From Methanobacteriota archaeon (GTDB lineage Archaea; Halobacteriota; Halobacteria; Halobacteriales; Halalkalicoccaceae): DNA of 18,607 nucleotides. Within the stretch, counting starts at the first letter, position 1; every line of letters starts with the position of its first letter. Shown piece by piece: positions 6,874 to 13,870 of the stretch. Made by a program: the position numbers and the translations under genes. Under the pieces are notes generated by a model. That model saw only the letters and a program-made list of their open reading frames with translations, did not search any database and had not been told where the DNA came from. The stretch covers positions 1-18,607 of the forward strand of contig JADFQH010000010.1 in assembly GCA_022561895.1 (NCBI GenBank), written 5' to 3'.

Positions 6874-8016
6874 TCAGTCTAACACCTGATCGCCGATCGT
6901 GTTTCTGAGAATCTCGCTTGTTCCTTCATAAATTTCGTTCAGCTTCGCGTCTCGGTAGTAGCGCTCGACGTCGAAATCCCTCGTGTAGCCATACCCACCG
7001 TGGATCTGAATCGCCTCGTTCGCCACCTCTCGACTCACTTCACTCGCATACAGCTTCGCCTGTGCGGCTTCTTTGATAAAGTCCTCCTCACGGATCTTCA
7101 GATCCGCTGCCTGATGCATGAGCAGGCGCGCAGCGCTCAGTTTCGTATCCATATCCGCGAGCTTGTGTTTGATCGTCTGGAACTCGCCGATGGGCTGGTT
7201 GAACTGCTCGCGCTCGTTCGCGTACTCGCGGGCGTCATCTAGAGCAGCTTGTGCGAGTCCAACGCCGCGGGCGGCGATAGTGATCCGTCCGCCATTGAGC
7301 GTTTTGAGCGCATGGACGAAACCCTCGCCTTCCTCGCCGAGTCGCCGGGATTCGGGGATTCTGAGGTCGGAAAACCGCAACTCGGCCGTGGGACAGCCCT
7401 TGTCGCCGAGCTTTTTTTCCGTACCTTCGACGAAAAACCCCTCGTCCTCTTCGGGGCGAACAATGAACGAGGAGATCCCCTTGTTCCCCGCCTCGGGATC
7501 AGTCTTCGCAAAGAGGGTGACCGTCTCAGCGACCGATCCATTGGAGATCCAAAGCTTCCCGCCGTTTATCACATAGTCGTCGGCCTCTTTTCTCGCCGTT
7601 GTCTCCATCGCGGGCACGTCGCTTCCCGCACCCGCCTCCGAGAGGGCAAAGGCTCCGACATCTTTCCCCTCCGCGAGCGGCGTCAGATACGTCCCTTTCT
7701 GTTCTTCCGTGCCGAACTCGTAGAGCATGTTGCCCGCAAGCGAGATGTGGGCGGCAACCACGGTTCCCAGTCCACCGGACCCCCGAGAGATCTCCGACAG
7801 TCCGATGGCATAGGAGTGGTAGTCGAGTCCTGCTCCCCCGTACTCCTCGGGAAACGGCATTCCCATCAGTCCCAACTCGCCCATCTCGTGTACGAGATCG
7901 TGAGGGAACTCGTCGATTTCGTCGATCTCGCTCGCACGTGGCTTGATCTCCTCGTCGACGAACTCCGCGATCATCTCGCGGATCTGTTTCTGTTCGGATG
8001 AGAGGCTAAAGTCCAT
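6874..8016 (-). CDS. Acyl-CoA dehydrogenase
   Basis: This FAD flavoprotein introduces the alpha-beta double bond in acyl-CoA. The 380 residues follow the family layout: N-terminal helices (1-115), the beta domain with AFALSEAGAGSD (122-133) and LWISNG (155-160), and C-terminal helices with QFNQPIGEFQ (271-280), HGGYGYTRDFDVERYYRD (339-356), and EIYEGTSEIL (361-370). Glu364 in YEGT is the usual catalytic base of short- and medium-chain types. Chain length preference cannot be told. The frame begins with a GTG two codons earlier, but the ATG at 8016 gives the standard MDFSLSSEQ start. A small membrane gene lies 67 bases upstream on the same strand. Confidence 0.95.
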   Translation of the reverse strand: MDFSLSSEQKQIREMIAEFVDEEIKPRASEIDEIDEFPHDLVHEMGELGLMGMPFPEEYGGAGLDYHSYAIGLSEISRGSGGLGTVVAAHISLAGNMLYEFGTEEQKGTYLTPLAEGKDVGAFALSEAGAGSDVPAMETTARKEADDYVINGGKLWISNGSVAETVTLFAKTDPEAGNKGISSFIVRPEEDEGFFVEGTEKKLGDKGCPTAELRFSDLRIPESRRLGEEGEGFVHALKTLNGGRITIAARGVGLAQAALDDAREYANEREQFNQPIGEFQTIKHKLADMDTKLSAARLLMHQAADLKIREEDFIKEAAQAKLYASEVSREVANEAIQIHGGYGYTRDFDVERYYRDAKLNEIYEGTSEILRNTIGDQVLD

Positions 8017-8083
8017 ATTCACCTATTTCCCGGTCGATTCTTTAGCGTATCGGTCGCACCGGTTCCCGAACAGATTCGATCAG

Positions 8084-8332
8084 TTATGTTTCGGGTTCGA
8101 CAGCGGGCGATCCGGTGGTTTCAGTTCCGTCGTCGTTCTCCCCTCGAAGCGCCCCGAGCAGGAGCTCTGCGACCATCGCGATGACGAAGTACTTCCATGC
8201 GAGTGCCGCTACGACGACGAGTGCAGCGCCGCGCAGTGGGTGACCGCCGACGAGCGCCTTCCCCGCCGCACCGAGGATCGTCAGCGCGCGAAGGCGTTTC
8301 GAGCCGAGTCCAAGGAGCCGTTTCAGTGCCAT
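8084..8332 (-). CDS. Small hypothetical membrane protein
   Basis: I do not recognise this 82-residue protein. It has a basic N-terminus (ALKRLLGLGSKRLRAL), a hydrophobic region at about 33-62 (LRGAALVVVAALAWKYFVIAMVAELLLG in two short pieces) and an acidic tail, ENDDGTE, that is typical of haloarchaea. Codon use and acidity fit a real gene. It could be co-transcribed with the acyl-CoA dehydrogenase 67 bases downstream, though a functional link is unproven. The 98-base gap to the divergent squalene synthase holds the latter's promoter. Confidence 0.6.
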   Translation of the reverse strand: MALKRLLGLGSKRLRALTILGAAGKALVGGHPLRGAALVVVAALAWKYFVIAMVAELLLGALRGENDDGTETTGSPAVEPET

Positions 8333-8397
8333 GATCTGTCCTCAGGAAAGCGACACTCCTAAAGCTTCGGACGGCTCACGCCGGGTCCTGTGGGTTT

Positions 8398-8404
8398 TTT
8401 TATC
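8398..8404 (+). promoter_or_regulatory. TATA-like box of the squalene synthase gene
   Basis: A T-run ending in TTTATC lies 27-32 bases before the ATG at 8431, consistent with an archaeal promoter and a leaderless transcript. Confidence 0.5.
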
Positions 8405-8430
8405 TCCGACACGTAGAGCGCCCACCGGCC

Positions 8431-9525
8431 ATGTCTGGATCCCCACGGAGTTCGTTGCCCGAAACCGACGCCGATCTCGAGTGGTGTCACGAGGCCGTCG
8501 ATGGCGTCTCGCGGACGTTTGCACTGACCATTGACGTTCTCGAAGAACCGATGTCCTCACGGATCTGTGTTGGCTACCTCCTCTGTCGGATCGCGGATAC
8601 CATCGAGGACGCCCGCCACATCCCCCCGAAGACCCAATCACGGCTCCTCCGGACCTACTACGCCGTTCTCGATCCGGCGGATCCCACGGACGTCACTGCG
8701 TTTACCGATGCCGTCGCCGAATGGATCCCCGAAGACGGCGTTCGCGAGGCCGATTGGGCGGTGGTTTCTCAGACACCCCGCGTCACCCGAACGTTCGAAC
8801 GCCTACCCCAGGACGTAACGGCGGCGATCCGGCCACCCGTTCTCGAACTCGTTTCGGGGATGGCGCTGTTCGTCGAACGGTATGGCGACCATGGTGGTCT
8901 CAGACTCCAGACACGCGAGGAACTCGAAGAGTACTGTTACTACGCCGCAGGGACCGTCGGAATCCTCATTACCAATCTCATCTGTCGGGACGACGAAACG
9001 GGCAGCGCGAGCGAACCCGACGCGATCAACGAATCAACCGAACGAACGCTCTATGAGAACGCCGAATCGTTCGGACTCCTGCTTCAGCTCGTAAACATCG
9101 CAAAGGACGTCTACTCCGATCTGCGCGAGGAGGACAACGTCTACTTGCCGACGACATGGCTCGAAGACGAAGGAGTTCCACAGGAGCGGCTTCTCGAATC
9201 GGAGTATCGAAGCCGCTCATCGGCGGTCGTCAGACAAACCGCAGACCACGCCCGGAGCTTCCTCGACGACGCCCAGCGCTATCTCGAAACCCTTCCTACG
9301 ATCGAAGGAAACCGCCTCGCCGCGTGGGCGATCCCCTATTTGTTGGCAGTTGCCACCCTCCGGGAACTCACGACACGCCCCGAGGACGCGCTCTCGGAGA
9401 ACGGCGTCAAGATCTCGCGCGAAGAGGTGCAAGCGATCGTTACGCGCATGCTCGGCGAGACGGATGGCGATGTCATCGGCGATCTTCGAACGACGATCGC
9501 AGAACGCCCGTTCGATCAGGTCTGA
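8431..9525 (+). CDS. Squalene/phytoene synthase family protein, probably squalene synthase
   Basis: This head-to-head prenyl transferase condenses two farnesyl (or geranylgeranyl) diphosphates. The 364 residues show the first Asp-rich motif, DTIED (56-60), inside GYLLCRIADTIEDA, and the second, NIAKDVYSD (222-230) followed by NVYLP. VSRTFALTI (26-34) and YCYYAAGTVGILITNL (168-183) look like the squalene synthase versions of these regions rather than CrtB. Squalene serves haloarchaeal membranes; a role in carotenoid supply is the alternative. The final codons, FDQV and stop, lie in the first copy of a 44-bp tandem duplication. Confidence 0.88.
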   Translation: MSGSPRSSLPETDADLEWCHEAVDGVSRTFALTIDVLEEPMSSRICVGYLLCRIADTIEDARHIPPKTQSRLLRTYYAVLDPADPTDVTAFTDAVAEWIPEDGVREADWAVVSQTPRVTRTFERLPQDVTAAIRPPVLELVSGMALFVERYGDHGGLRLQTREELEEYCYYAAGTVGILITNLICRDDETGSASEPDAINESTERTLYENAESFGLLLQLVNIAKDVYSDLREEDNVYLPTTWLEDEGVPQERLLESEYRSRSSAVVRQTADHARSFLDDAQRYLETLPTIEGNRLAAWAIPYLLAVATLRELTTRPEDALSENGVKISREEVQAIVTRMLGETDGDVIGDLRTTIAERPFDQV

Positions 9526-9598
9526 GCCAACTGGGCGGCGATCTCCCGCGCTCGTTCGATCAGGTCTGAGCCAACTGGGCGGCGATCTCTCGCGCTCG
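9511..9598. repeat. 44-bp tandem duplication across a convergent gene boundary
   Basis: Two head-to-tail copies (9511-9554 and 9555-9598) differ at one base (C against T near the end). Each copy carries both the + strand codons for FDQV and its stop and the - strand codons for AQLAQT and its stop. The first copy ends the squalene synthase gene and the second ends the convergent small gene. Collapsing the repeat would make the two genes overlap by 10 bases. Confidence 0.9.
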
Positions 9599-9838
9599 TT
9601 CGACGTGTTCGTCCGCTTGCTCGTTCTCGGTCGTATCGACCGCTTCCAGCAGCCTCACGATATCTGTTGCACCCTCACGGCGAGCGTCGTCGGGCGCACC
9701 CCGTATCGCGTCAGCGACCGCCTGTGCCTCCCCGAGCCACCGGTTTGCCGTAGGGTCGATCGGGAGACCCTCGGTCGCCGCCAGTTCCCGATACAGCTCC
9801 GCCGTGAGTTCGCGCTCATTCGGATCTCTGTCGCTCAC
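9560..9838 (-). CDS. Small acidic helical protein, unknown function
   Basis: The 92-residue product is predicted to be mostly helical and acidic (ELTAELYRELAATEGL, ANRWLGEAQAVADAIRG, DIVRLLEAVDTTENEQADEH, VERAREIAAQLAQT). I do not recognise a family. It starts with GTG, and the GTGA overlap with the stop of the upstream 3-hydroxyacyl-CoA dehydrogenase indicates translational coupling, so it may be an accessory protein to that enzyme. Its end lies in the second copy of the 44-bp duplication. Confidence 0.7.
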   Translation of the reverse strand: MSDRDPNERELTAELYRELAATEGLPIDPTANRWLGEAQAVADAIRGAPDDARREGATDIVRLLEAVDTTENEQADEHVERAREIAAQLAQT

Positions 9839-10692
9839 TCGTATTCGTAAAAACCAGTACCAGTTTTCTTCCCGAGATCACCTGCCTCGACCTTTCGTTT
9901 CAACAGGTAGGCAGGTTTGTAGCGGTCGCCCAGCTCCTCGTAGAGGGTTCGAGAGGCATTCAAACAGATATCGAGCCCGATATGATCGGCAAGCGTCAGC
10001 GGACCCATCGGGACGTTCGTCCCGAGTTCCATGCCATTATCTATGTCCTCTTTCGTCGCAACCCCTTCATCGAACGCCCGAATCCCCTCGTTGATCCACG
10101 GCATGAGGATTCGGTTGGTGACGAAGCCCGGTTTGTCGTCCGATTCCCACGTGGTCTTACCGAGCTCCTCCGAGAGGGCGTGGGCGATTTCTACTACGTC
10201 CTCGCTCGTTTTCTCGCCAACAACGACTTCAACGCCCTCCATGATCGGGACGGGGTTCATGAAGTGAAGTCCGATCACCTGCTCCTCGCGATCCGTCGCG
10301 CTCGCGATAGTCGTAATGGAAAGCGTGCTCGTGTTCGTCGCGAGGATCGTTTTCCGAGGGGTGATCTCTTCGAGATCCGCAAAAATCTCTTGTTTGATCT
10401 CCATCTCTTCGAGCGCAGCCTCGATCACGAGATCACAGTCAGCAAGATCGTGGAGTTCGGTCGTCCCCGTGATCCGTTCTCTCACGTCTTTGGCTTCCTC
10501 CTCGCCCAAACGATCTTTCGAGACGAACCGATCCAGACTGCTCTCAATCGACTCCAGCCCCCGCTGGACGAACTCGTCTTCGATGTCACGCATAACGACT
10601 TCGTACCCGCTCGCCGCACAGACCTGTGCGATGCCGTTGCCCATCGTTCCCGCACCGACGACGCCGATCCGCTCTATATCCTCGATTGTCAC
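9835..10692 (-). CDS. 3-hydroxyacyl-CoA dehydrogenase (3-hydroxybutyryl-CoA dehydrogenase type)
   Basis: This enzyme oxidises (S)-3-hydroxyacyl-CoA with NAD(P) in beta-oxidation or runs the reverse step. The 285 residues begin with a Rossmann fold, GVVGAGTMGNGIA (10-22), with an acidic residue in MRDIED at the end of strand 2, suggesting NAD. The active site is visible as Ser121/Ser127 near NTSTLSI, His143 in GLHFMNPVP, and Asn193 in GFVTNR; the C-terminal dimer domain has MGPLTLADHIGLD (229-241). The length is that of a single-domain bacterial-type enzyme. The frame is open 14 codons upstream, but GTG at 10692 puts the Rossmann motif at the usual distance. A weak TTTAGG box lies about 28 bases upstream. 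Confidence 0.93.
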   Translation of the reverse strand: MTIEDIERIGVVGAGTMGNGIAQVCAASGYEVVMRDIEDEFVQRGLESIESSLDRFVSKDRLGEEEAKDVRERITGTTELHDLADCDLVIEAALEEMEIKQEIFADLEEITPRKTILATNTSTLSITTIASATDREEQVIGLHFMNPVPIMEGVEVVVGEKTSEDVVEIAHALSEELGKTTWESDDKPGFVTNRILMPWINEGIRAFDEGVATKEDIDNGMELGTNVPMGPLTLADHIGLDICLNASRTLYEELGDRYKPAYLLKRKVEAGDLGKKTGTGFYEYE

Positions 10693-10783
10693 GCCTGCGC
10701 TTTTATTGTGGTCGGTCCTAAACGTACCGGCCAACGTTTACTACCTTCATAGTTAGTTATTCCGCGGGATCGACCGATACCGG

Positions 10784-10805
10784 GCGTTAGCGCACTGCTA
10801 ATCGC
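10784..10805. promoter_or_regulatory. Imperfect inverted repeat upstream of the aldolase promoter
   Basis: GCGTTAGC and GCTAATCGC are separated by five bases and are complementary apart from one bulged base. The repeat lies about 45 bases before the TATA box of the aldolase gene, so it could be an activator site. It does not match the sugar-regulator motif I know from Halobacterium. Confidence 0.3.
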
Positions 10806-10845
10806 CTGATAGGGTAGTGATAACACACGCGATCGGCAGTAGATT

Positions 10846-10852
10846 CTTATAG
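10846..10852 (+). promoter_or_regulatory. TATA box of the aldolase-FBPase operon
   Basis: CTTATAG is centred about 26 bases before the ATG at 10876, which fits a leaderless transcript and supports that ATG over the GTG at 10867. Confidence 0.6.
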
Positions 10853-10875
10853 CAGGTAACGGAACTGTGAAACAG

Positions 10876-11688
10876 ATGCTTCCACTCACCGACTCCCCGA
10901 TCACGCGCGATGGAAAGGTACTGATCCTCGCCTACGACCACGGCTTAGAACACGGCCCCGTGGACTTCGAGCCAGTCCCCAAAACGATGGACCCAGAGCG
11001 GGTCTTCGAGGTCGGGACCCACGACGCCGTCACCGCCGTCGCAGTACAAAAGGGGATCGCGGAGGCCTACTACCCATCCTACGAGGACGACGTGAACCTC
11101 CTACTCAAGACGAACGGCACGTCGAACCTCTGGATGGGCGAACACGATTCTGCGGTCAACTGCTCGCCGGAGTACGCCGCCGATTTGGGGGCGGACGCCG
11201 TCGGGTTCACCCTGTATGGGGGCTCGAACCACGAAGTCGAGATGGCAGAGGAGTTTCGCGACGTTCAAGAGCGCGCCCGAAAGGAGGATATGGCCGTTGT
11301 GATGTGGTCGTACCCGCGCGGACAGGGGCTGAAAAACGATACGAAGCCCGATGTGATCTCGTATGCCACTCGATTGGGTCTCGAACTCGGTGCGGACATC
11401 ACGAAGGTCAAGTATCCCGGCTCGCCCGAGGCGATGGAGCACGCCTGTGATATGGCCGGAAAGAGCAAGGTCGTGATGTCCGGCGGGTCGAAAGCGAGCG
11501 ACGAGGAGTTTCTTTCAACGGTTGAAGATGCGATCAGTGCGGGTGCGTCGGGGCTCGCGGTCGGGCGAAACGTCTTCCAGCGCGAGAACCCGACCCAACT
11601 CCTCGATGGACTCGAACAGGTGATCTTCGAGGGGAAGAGCGCCGACGACGCACTCGCAGCAACCGAGACGGCCGCCGCGGACGACTGA
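10876..11688 (+). CDS. Fructose-bisphosphate aldolase class I, archaeal (DhnA) type
   Basis: This enzyme interconverts fructose 1,6-bisphosphate and the triose phosphates through a Schiff base. The 270-residue TIM barrel shows LILAYDHGLEHGP (16-28), Tyr146 in WSYPRG, Lys177 within ADITKVKY (the position of the Schiff-base lysine in characterised archaeal enzymes), and the phosphate-binding MSGGSK (201-206) and GLAVGRNVFQ (226-235). The GTG three codons upstream is rejected because the TATA box spacing and homologous N-termini (IPISDSPI type) favour ATG at 10876. The stop overlaps the FBPase start by one base, so the two genes form a gluconeogenic operon. A related role in aromatic amino-acid precursor synthesis (the ADTH synthase branch of this family) is less likely in this context. 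Confidence 0.93.
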   Translation: MLPLTDSPITRDGKVLILAYDHGLEHGPVDFEPVPKTMDPERVFEVGTHDAVTAVAVQKGIAEAYYPSYEDDVNLLLKTNGTSNLWMGEHDSAVNCSPEYAADLGADAVGFTLYGGSNHEVEMAEEFRDVQERARKEDMAVVMWSYPRGQGLKNDTKPDVISYATRLGLELGADITKVKYPGSPEAMEHACDMAGKSKVVMSGGSKASDEEFLSTVEDAISAGASGLAVGRNVFQRENPTQLLDGLEQVIFEGKSADDALAATETAAADD

Positions 11689-12542
11689 TGGATCACGCAA
11701 ACGTCGTCGAAGAAGTCTTCGAGGTCGTCGCACAGAGCGCCCCCGAAATCAGGGGAGCGCTTCCGGGGAGACGAACCGAAACGAGCGGGCAGAACCCGAG
11801 CGGCGAACTCCGACTCGCGGCCGACGACTATGCCGACGAACTCCTAGAGGAGCGTCTCGGGGAGATCGACGGCGTGGGTCGGTACGCAAGCGAAGAGACC
11901 GAAGAGAGCGTCGATACAGGTGACGGACTTTCCGTTGCAGTTGATCCGCTCGATGGCTCCTCGAACTTGAAGCCGAACAACACGATGGGGACTATTGTTG
12001 GCGTCTACGACGCACCGCTGCCCGCCGCCGGGCGCGATCTTGTCGGAGCGACGTACGTCCTCTACGGCCCGATCACGACGATGGCGACCGCCGTCGAGGG
12101 CGAGGTTACCGAGTACGTCGTGACCGATGGCGAGCGCGAAGCCGTGAGAGAGAACCTCACGCTGCCCGAGGATCCGGCGGTCTACGGATTCGGCGGACGA
12201 GTTCCCGACTGGACCGAAGACTTTTCGAGCTTCGTCGAGGGAATCGAGAGCGACGAGAGCCTCCGGCTTCGCTATGGAGGATCGATGATCGGCGACGTGA
12301 ATCAGGTGCTCACGTACGGCGGAATCTTCGCGTATCCCGCACTCCAGTCCGCCTCGGAAGGCAAGCTTCGACTCCAGTTCGAGGGCAATCCTGTGGGGTA
12401 TATCGTCGAAACAGCGGGTGGGCGTTCTTCCGACGGTGAACGATCCCTCTTGGAGATCGAACCCGACGAGCTTCACCAGCGCGCGCCGGTCCACGTCGGC
12501 TCAACTGAGTTGATCGATCGGCTCGAGGACGCGCTGGACTGA
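11688..12542 (+). CDS. fbp: Fructose-1,6-bisphosphatase class I
   Basis: The enzyme hydrolyses fructose 1,6-bisphosphate to fructose 6-phosphate, the irreversible gluconeogenic step. The 284 residues carry the metal-binding signature ASEETEES (67-74) and DPLDGSSN (86-93) of the FBPase/inositol monophosphatase superfamily. Further marks are NTMGTIVGVY (98-107), YGGSMIGDVNQVLTYGG (about 196-212), and GKLRLQFEGNPVGYIVETAGG (about 224-244) of true class I FBPases, which sets it apart from the shorter archaeal IMPase-type enzymes. It is translationally coupled to the aldolase gene (TGATG). In evolution such class I enzymes in haloarchaea are thought to be of bacterial origin; that is background, not seen here. 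Confidence 0.94.
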   Translation: MDHANVVEEVFEVVAQSAPEIRGALPGRRTETSGQNPSGELRLAADDYADELLEERLGEIDGVGRYASEETEESVDTGDGLSVAVDPLDGSSNLKPNNTMGTIVGVYDAPLPAAGRDLVGATYVLYGPITTMATAVEGEVTEYVVTDGEREAVRENLTLPEDPAVYGFGGRVPDWTEDFSSFVEGIESDESLRLRYGGSMIGDVNQVLTYGGIFAYPALQSASEGKLRLQFEGNPVGYIVETAGGRSSDGERSLLEIEPDELHQRAPVHVGSTELIDRLEDALD

Positions 12543-12588
12543 CGCCGCTCGGTGTCGAAATCGGCGGTCAGGAACAAAAATGAGCACG

Positions 12589-12594
12589 CTTATC
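12589..12594 (+). promoter_or_regulatory. TATA-like box of the cupin gene
   Basis: CTTATC is centred about 27 bases before the ATG at 12618. This spacing selects that ATG rather than the in-frame ATG further upstream. Confidence 0.5.
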
Positions 12595-12617
12595 CGACAC
12601 ACGTAGAACGTACTCAC

Positions 12618-13010
12618 ATGCCACGCGACTACGACCCGTCCGCGATACCGGCCGTCCACAACCTGCGGAACATCGCGCCGTATCGCGAGGAACCGGGGTT
12701 CGAGCAGGTCGTCTTTCGCGGTATCGATCAGATGATCGGCCTCTCCCGGATTACCCCAGAGAGACCGGACAGCGAGCCGCATACGCACCCCTACGAACAG
12801 ATGAACATGCTCGTCAATGGTCGTCTCGACTTCCTCGTCGACGGCGAGCGGGTTTCGCTCGAACCCTACGACGCATTGACGATCCCTCCCGAGATCCCCC
12901 ACACCTCGCGTGCGGTCGATGGGGAGACCGCGACGCTGCTTGCCGTCTGGCCGCTTCGGGAGGATCGACTCGACGGGACGGCGTATCAAGAGGAGTTTCC
13001 CGAGCTGTAG
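12618..13010 (+). CDS. Single-domain cupin protein
   Basis: The 130-residue protein is a small beta-barrel. Metal ligands of cupin motif 1 are visible as His55 and His57 in EPHTHPYEQ, with Glu60 next to them, and motif 2 as PPEIPHTSR with His95. VNGRLDFLVDGE (66-77) forms the turn between the motifs. Such proteins bind a divalent metal and may act as dioxygenase, isomerase or sensor; the substrate cannot be told. The upstream in-frame extension is polar and unlike the family, and the TATA spacing also favours ATG at 12618. Confidence 0.88.
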   Translation: MPRDYDPSAIPAVHNLRNIAPYREEPGFEQVVFRGIDQMIGLSRITPERPDSEPHTHPYEQMNMLVNGRLDFLVDGERVSLEPYDALTIPPEIPHTSRAVDGETATLLAVWPLREDRLDGTAYQEEFPEL

Positions 13011-13078
13011 TCGCGGTTTCTCGTCCGACACTGATCGATTAGCGAACTCGGCTTCCCCCGAGCCTCCGCATTCGCTAA

Positions 13079-13443
13079 CCACTCGATCTCGAAGCACAAG
13101 AGCGCGCCGCAGCCGTCGAATGCCTCCTCGAACTGCTCGTCACGTTCGATGTCGGTCGAAACCAGCACGTGGTTGGCTTCGATCTCTTCTGCGCGCTCGG
13201 CCAGCTCGCTCGCCTCCGCTGCGGGGATCGACTCGGCGAGCAGAAGCGTCTCGACGGCGTCGTACGTGAGCGCTTCGTCGACCTTCTGTACTCGGACTGG
13301 GCGTGATCGCGCTCGATCCGGTTTCGAACCGGATCGAGCGACTCTTCGGGCGGGATCGCGACCGTCACGAGCGTTGTTCGGTCGGCTGATGCAGCTTTTA
13401 CTTCTTCGATCCGTTCGTGAAGCTCGTGTGTAGCAGCACTCAT
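13079..13443 (-). pseudogene. Internally deleted aRF1/eRF1-like release factor paralogue
   Basis: The first 52 codons (from ATG at 13443) code HERIEEVKAASADRTTLVTV and AIPPEESLDPVRNRIERDHA, which match the opening of eRF1 domain 1 (LVTxYIPP...). At about 13286-13290 this frame loses sense and the next frame continues with KVDEALTYDAVETLLLAES and VLVSTDIERDEQFEEAFDG, which match eRF1 domain 3 (ALxxGAVDTLLLSE; ISTDFExGEQF). The rest of domain 1 and all of domain 2, with the GGQ peptidyl-tRNA hydrolysis loop, are missing. Full-length factors have about 410 residues. An out-of-frame internal deletion explains this. A short, frameshifted eRF1-related gene is the alternative. The reading frame then runs without a stop into the end of the cupin gene. 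Confidence 0.7.
13310..13340. repeat. Perfect 14-bp inverted repeat with 3-base loop
   Basis: CGCTCGATCCGGTT, then TCG, then its exact reverse complement. It lies within the release-factor-like fragment, about 20 bases from the deletion junction. Such a hairpin could promote slipped replication or strand breakage. Confidence 0.85.
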
Positions 13444-13536
13444 ATCAATTGAGTACGTCGATTGGATTCAATTGTGAACACCGGGGCCGCCTGAACGTTG
13501 GTCCTGCGTCTGCTGGTCGAAAACGTTTGACTGGCG

Positions 13537-13728
13537 TTACGCCGGCGGATGGACGACGAGCGCGTCCACCAACCCGGTCGCCGCGACCGCGGAGGCGAGA
13601 GCGAGCATCAGGGGTAAGGAGACAGAAAGCGTCGCTTGTGCCGCAAATCCGGCGATGTAGACGCTAGGAATTATTCCGAGAAGCAGGTCCGCTCTCGAAA
13701 CGTGGCGTCCGCTCTCCGTGTTTTCCAT
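13537..13728 (-). CDS. Small hypothetical membrane protein
   Basis: The 63-residue product has a polar N-terminus (MENTESGRHVSRAD) and two hydrophobic segments, LLLGIIPSVYIAGFAAQATL (15-34) and LPLMLALASAVAATGLVDAL (38-57), forming a helical hairpin. I recognise no family beyond small haloarchaeal membrane proteins. Its ATG abuts a perfect 20-bp palindrome, which suggests tight regulation. The gene stands alone between a pseudogene and the Azf-like gene. Confidence 0.6.
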   Translation of the reverse strand: MENTESGRHVSRADLLLGIIPSVYIAGFAAQATLSVSLPLMLALASAVAATGLVDALVVHPPA

Positions 13729-13748
13729 CGTAATTAGATCTAATTACG
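13729..13748. promoter_or_regulatory. Perfect 20-bp palindrome adjoining a start codon
   Basis: CGTAATTAGA is followed directly by its reverse complement, and the site ends at the base before the ATG of the small membrane gene. Its symmetry and place, between the expected TATA region and the leaderless start, suggest an operator for a dimeric regulator. Confidence 0.55.
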
Positions 13749-13870
13749 GCTATTCACTAAAAGCTGGTGGCCTAAAGGGGTCTCGTAGCCAACCGAATCG
13801 TTTTCCTCCCTCAACTGACTCGCGAGTGTCGTTCGACGACGGGAACTCTATGAGTTTCTACGAGATCCCT

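Noticed and set aside
13444..13480. Two CAATTG sites near the release-factor-like start
   Set aside because: Six-base palindromes occur often by chance in AT-richer promoters, and their spacing shows nothing regular.
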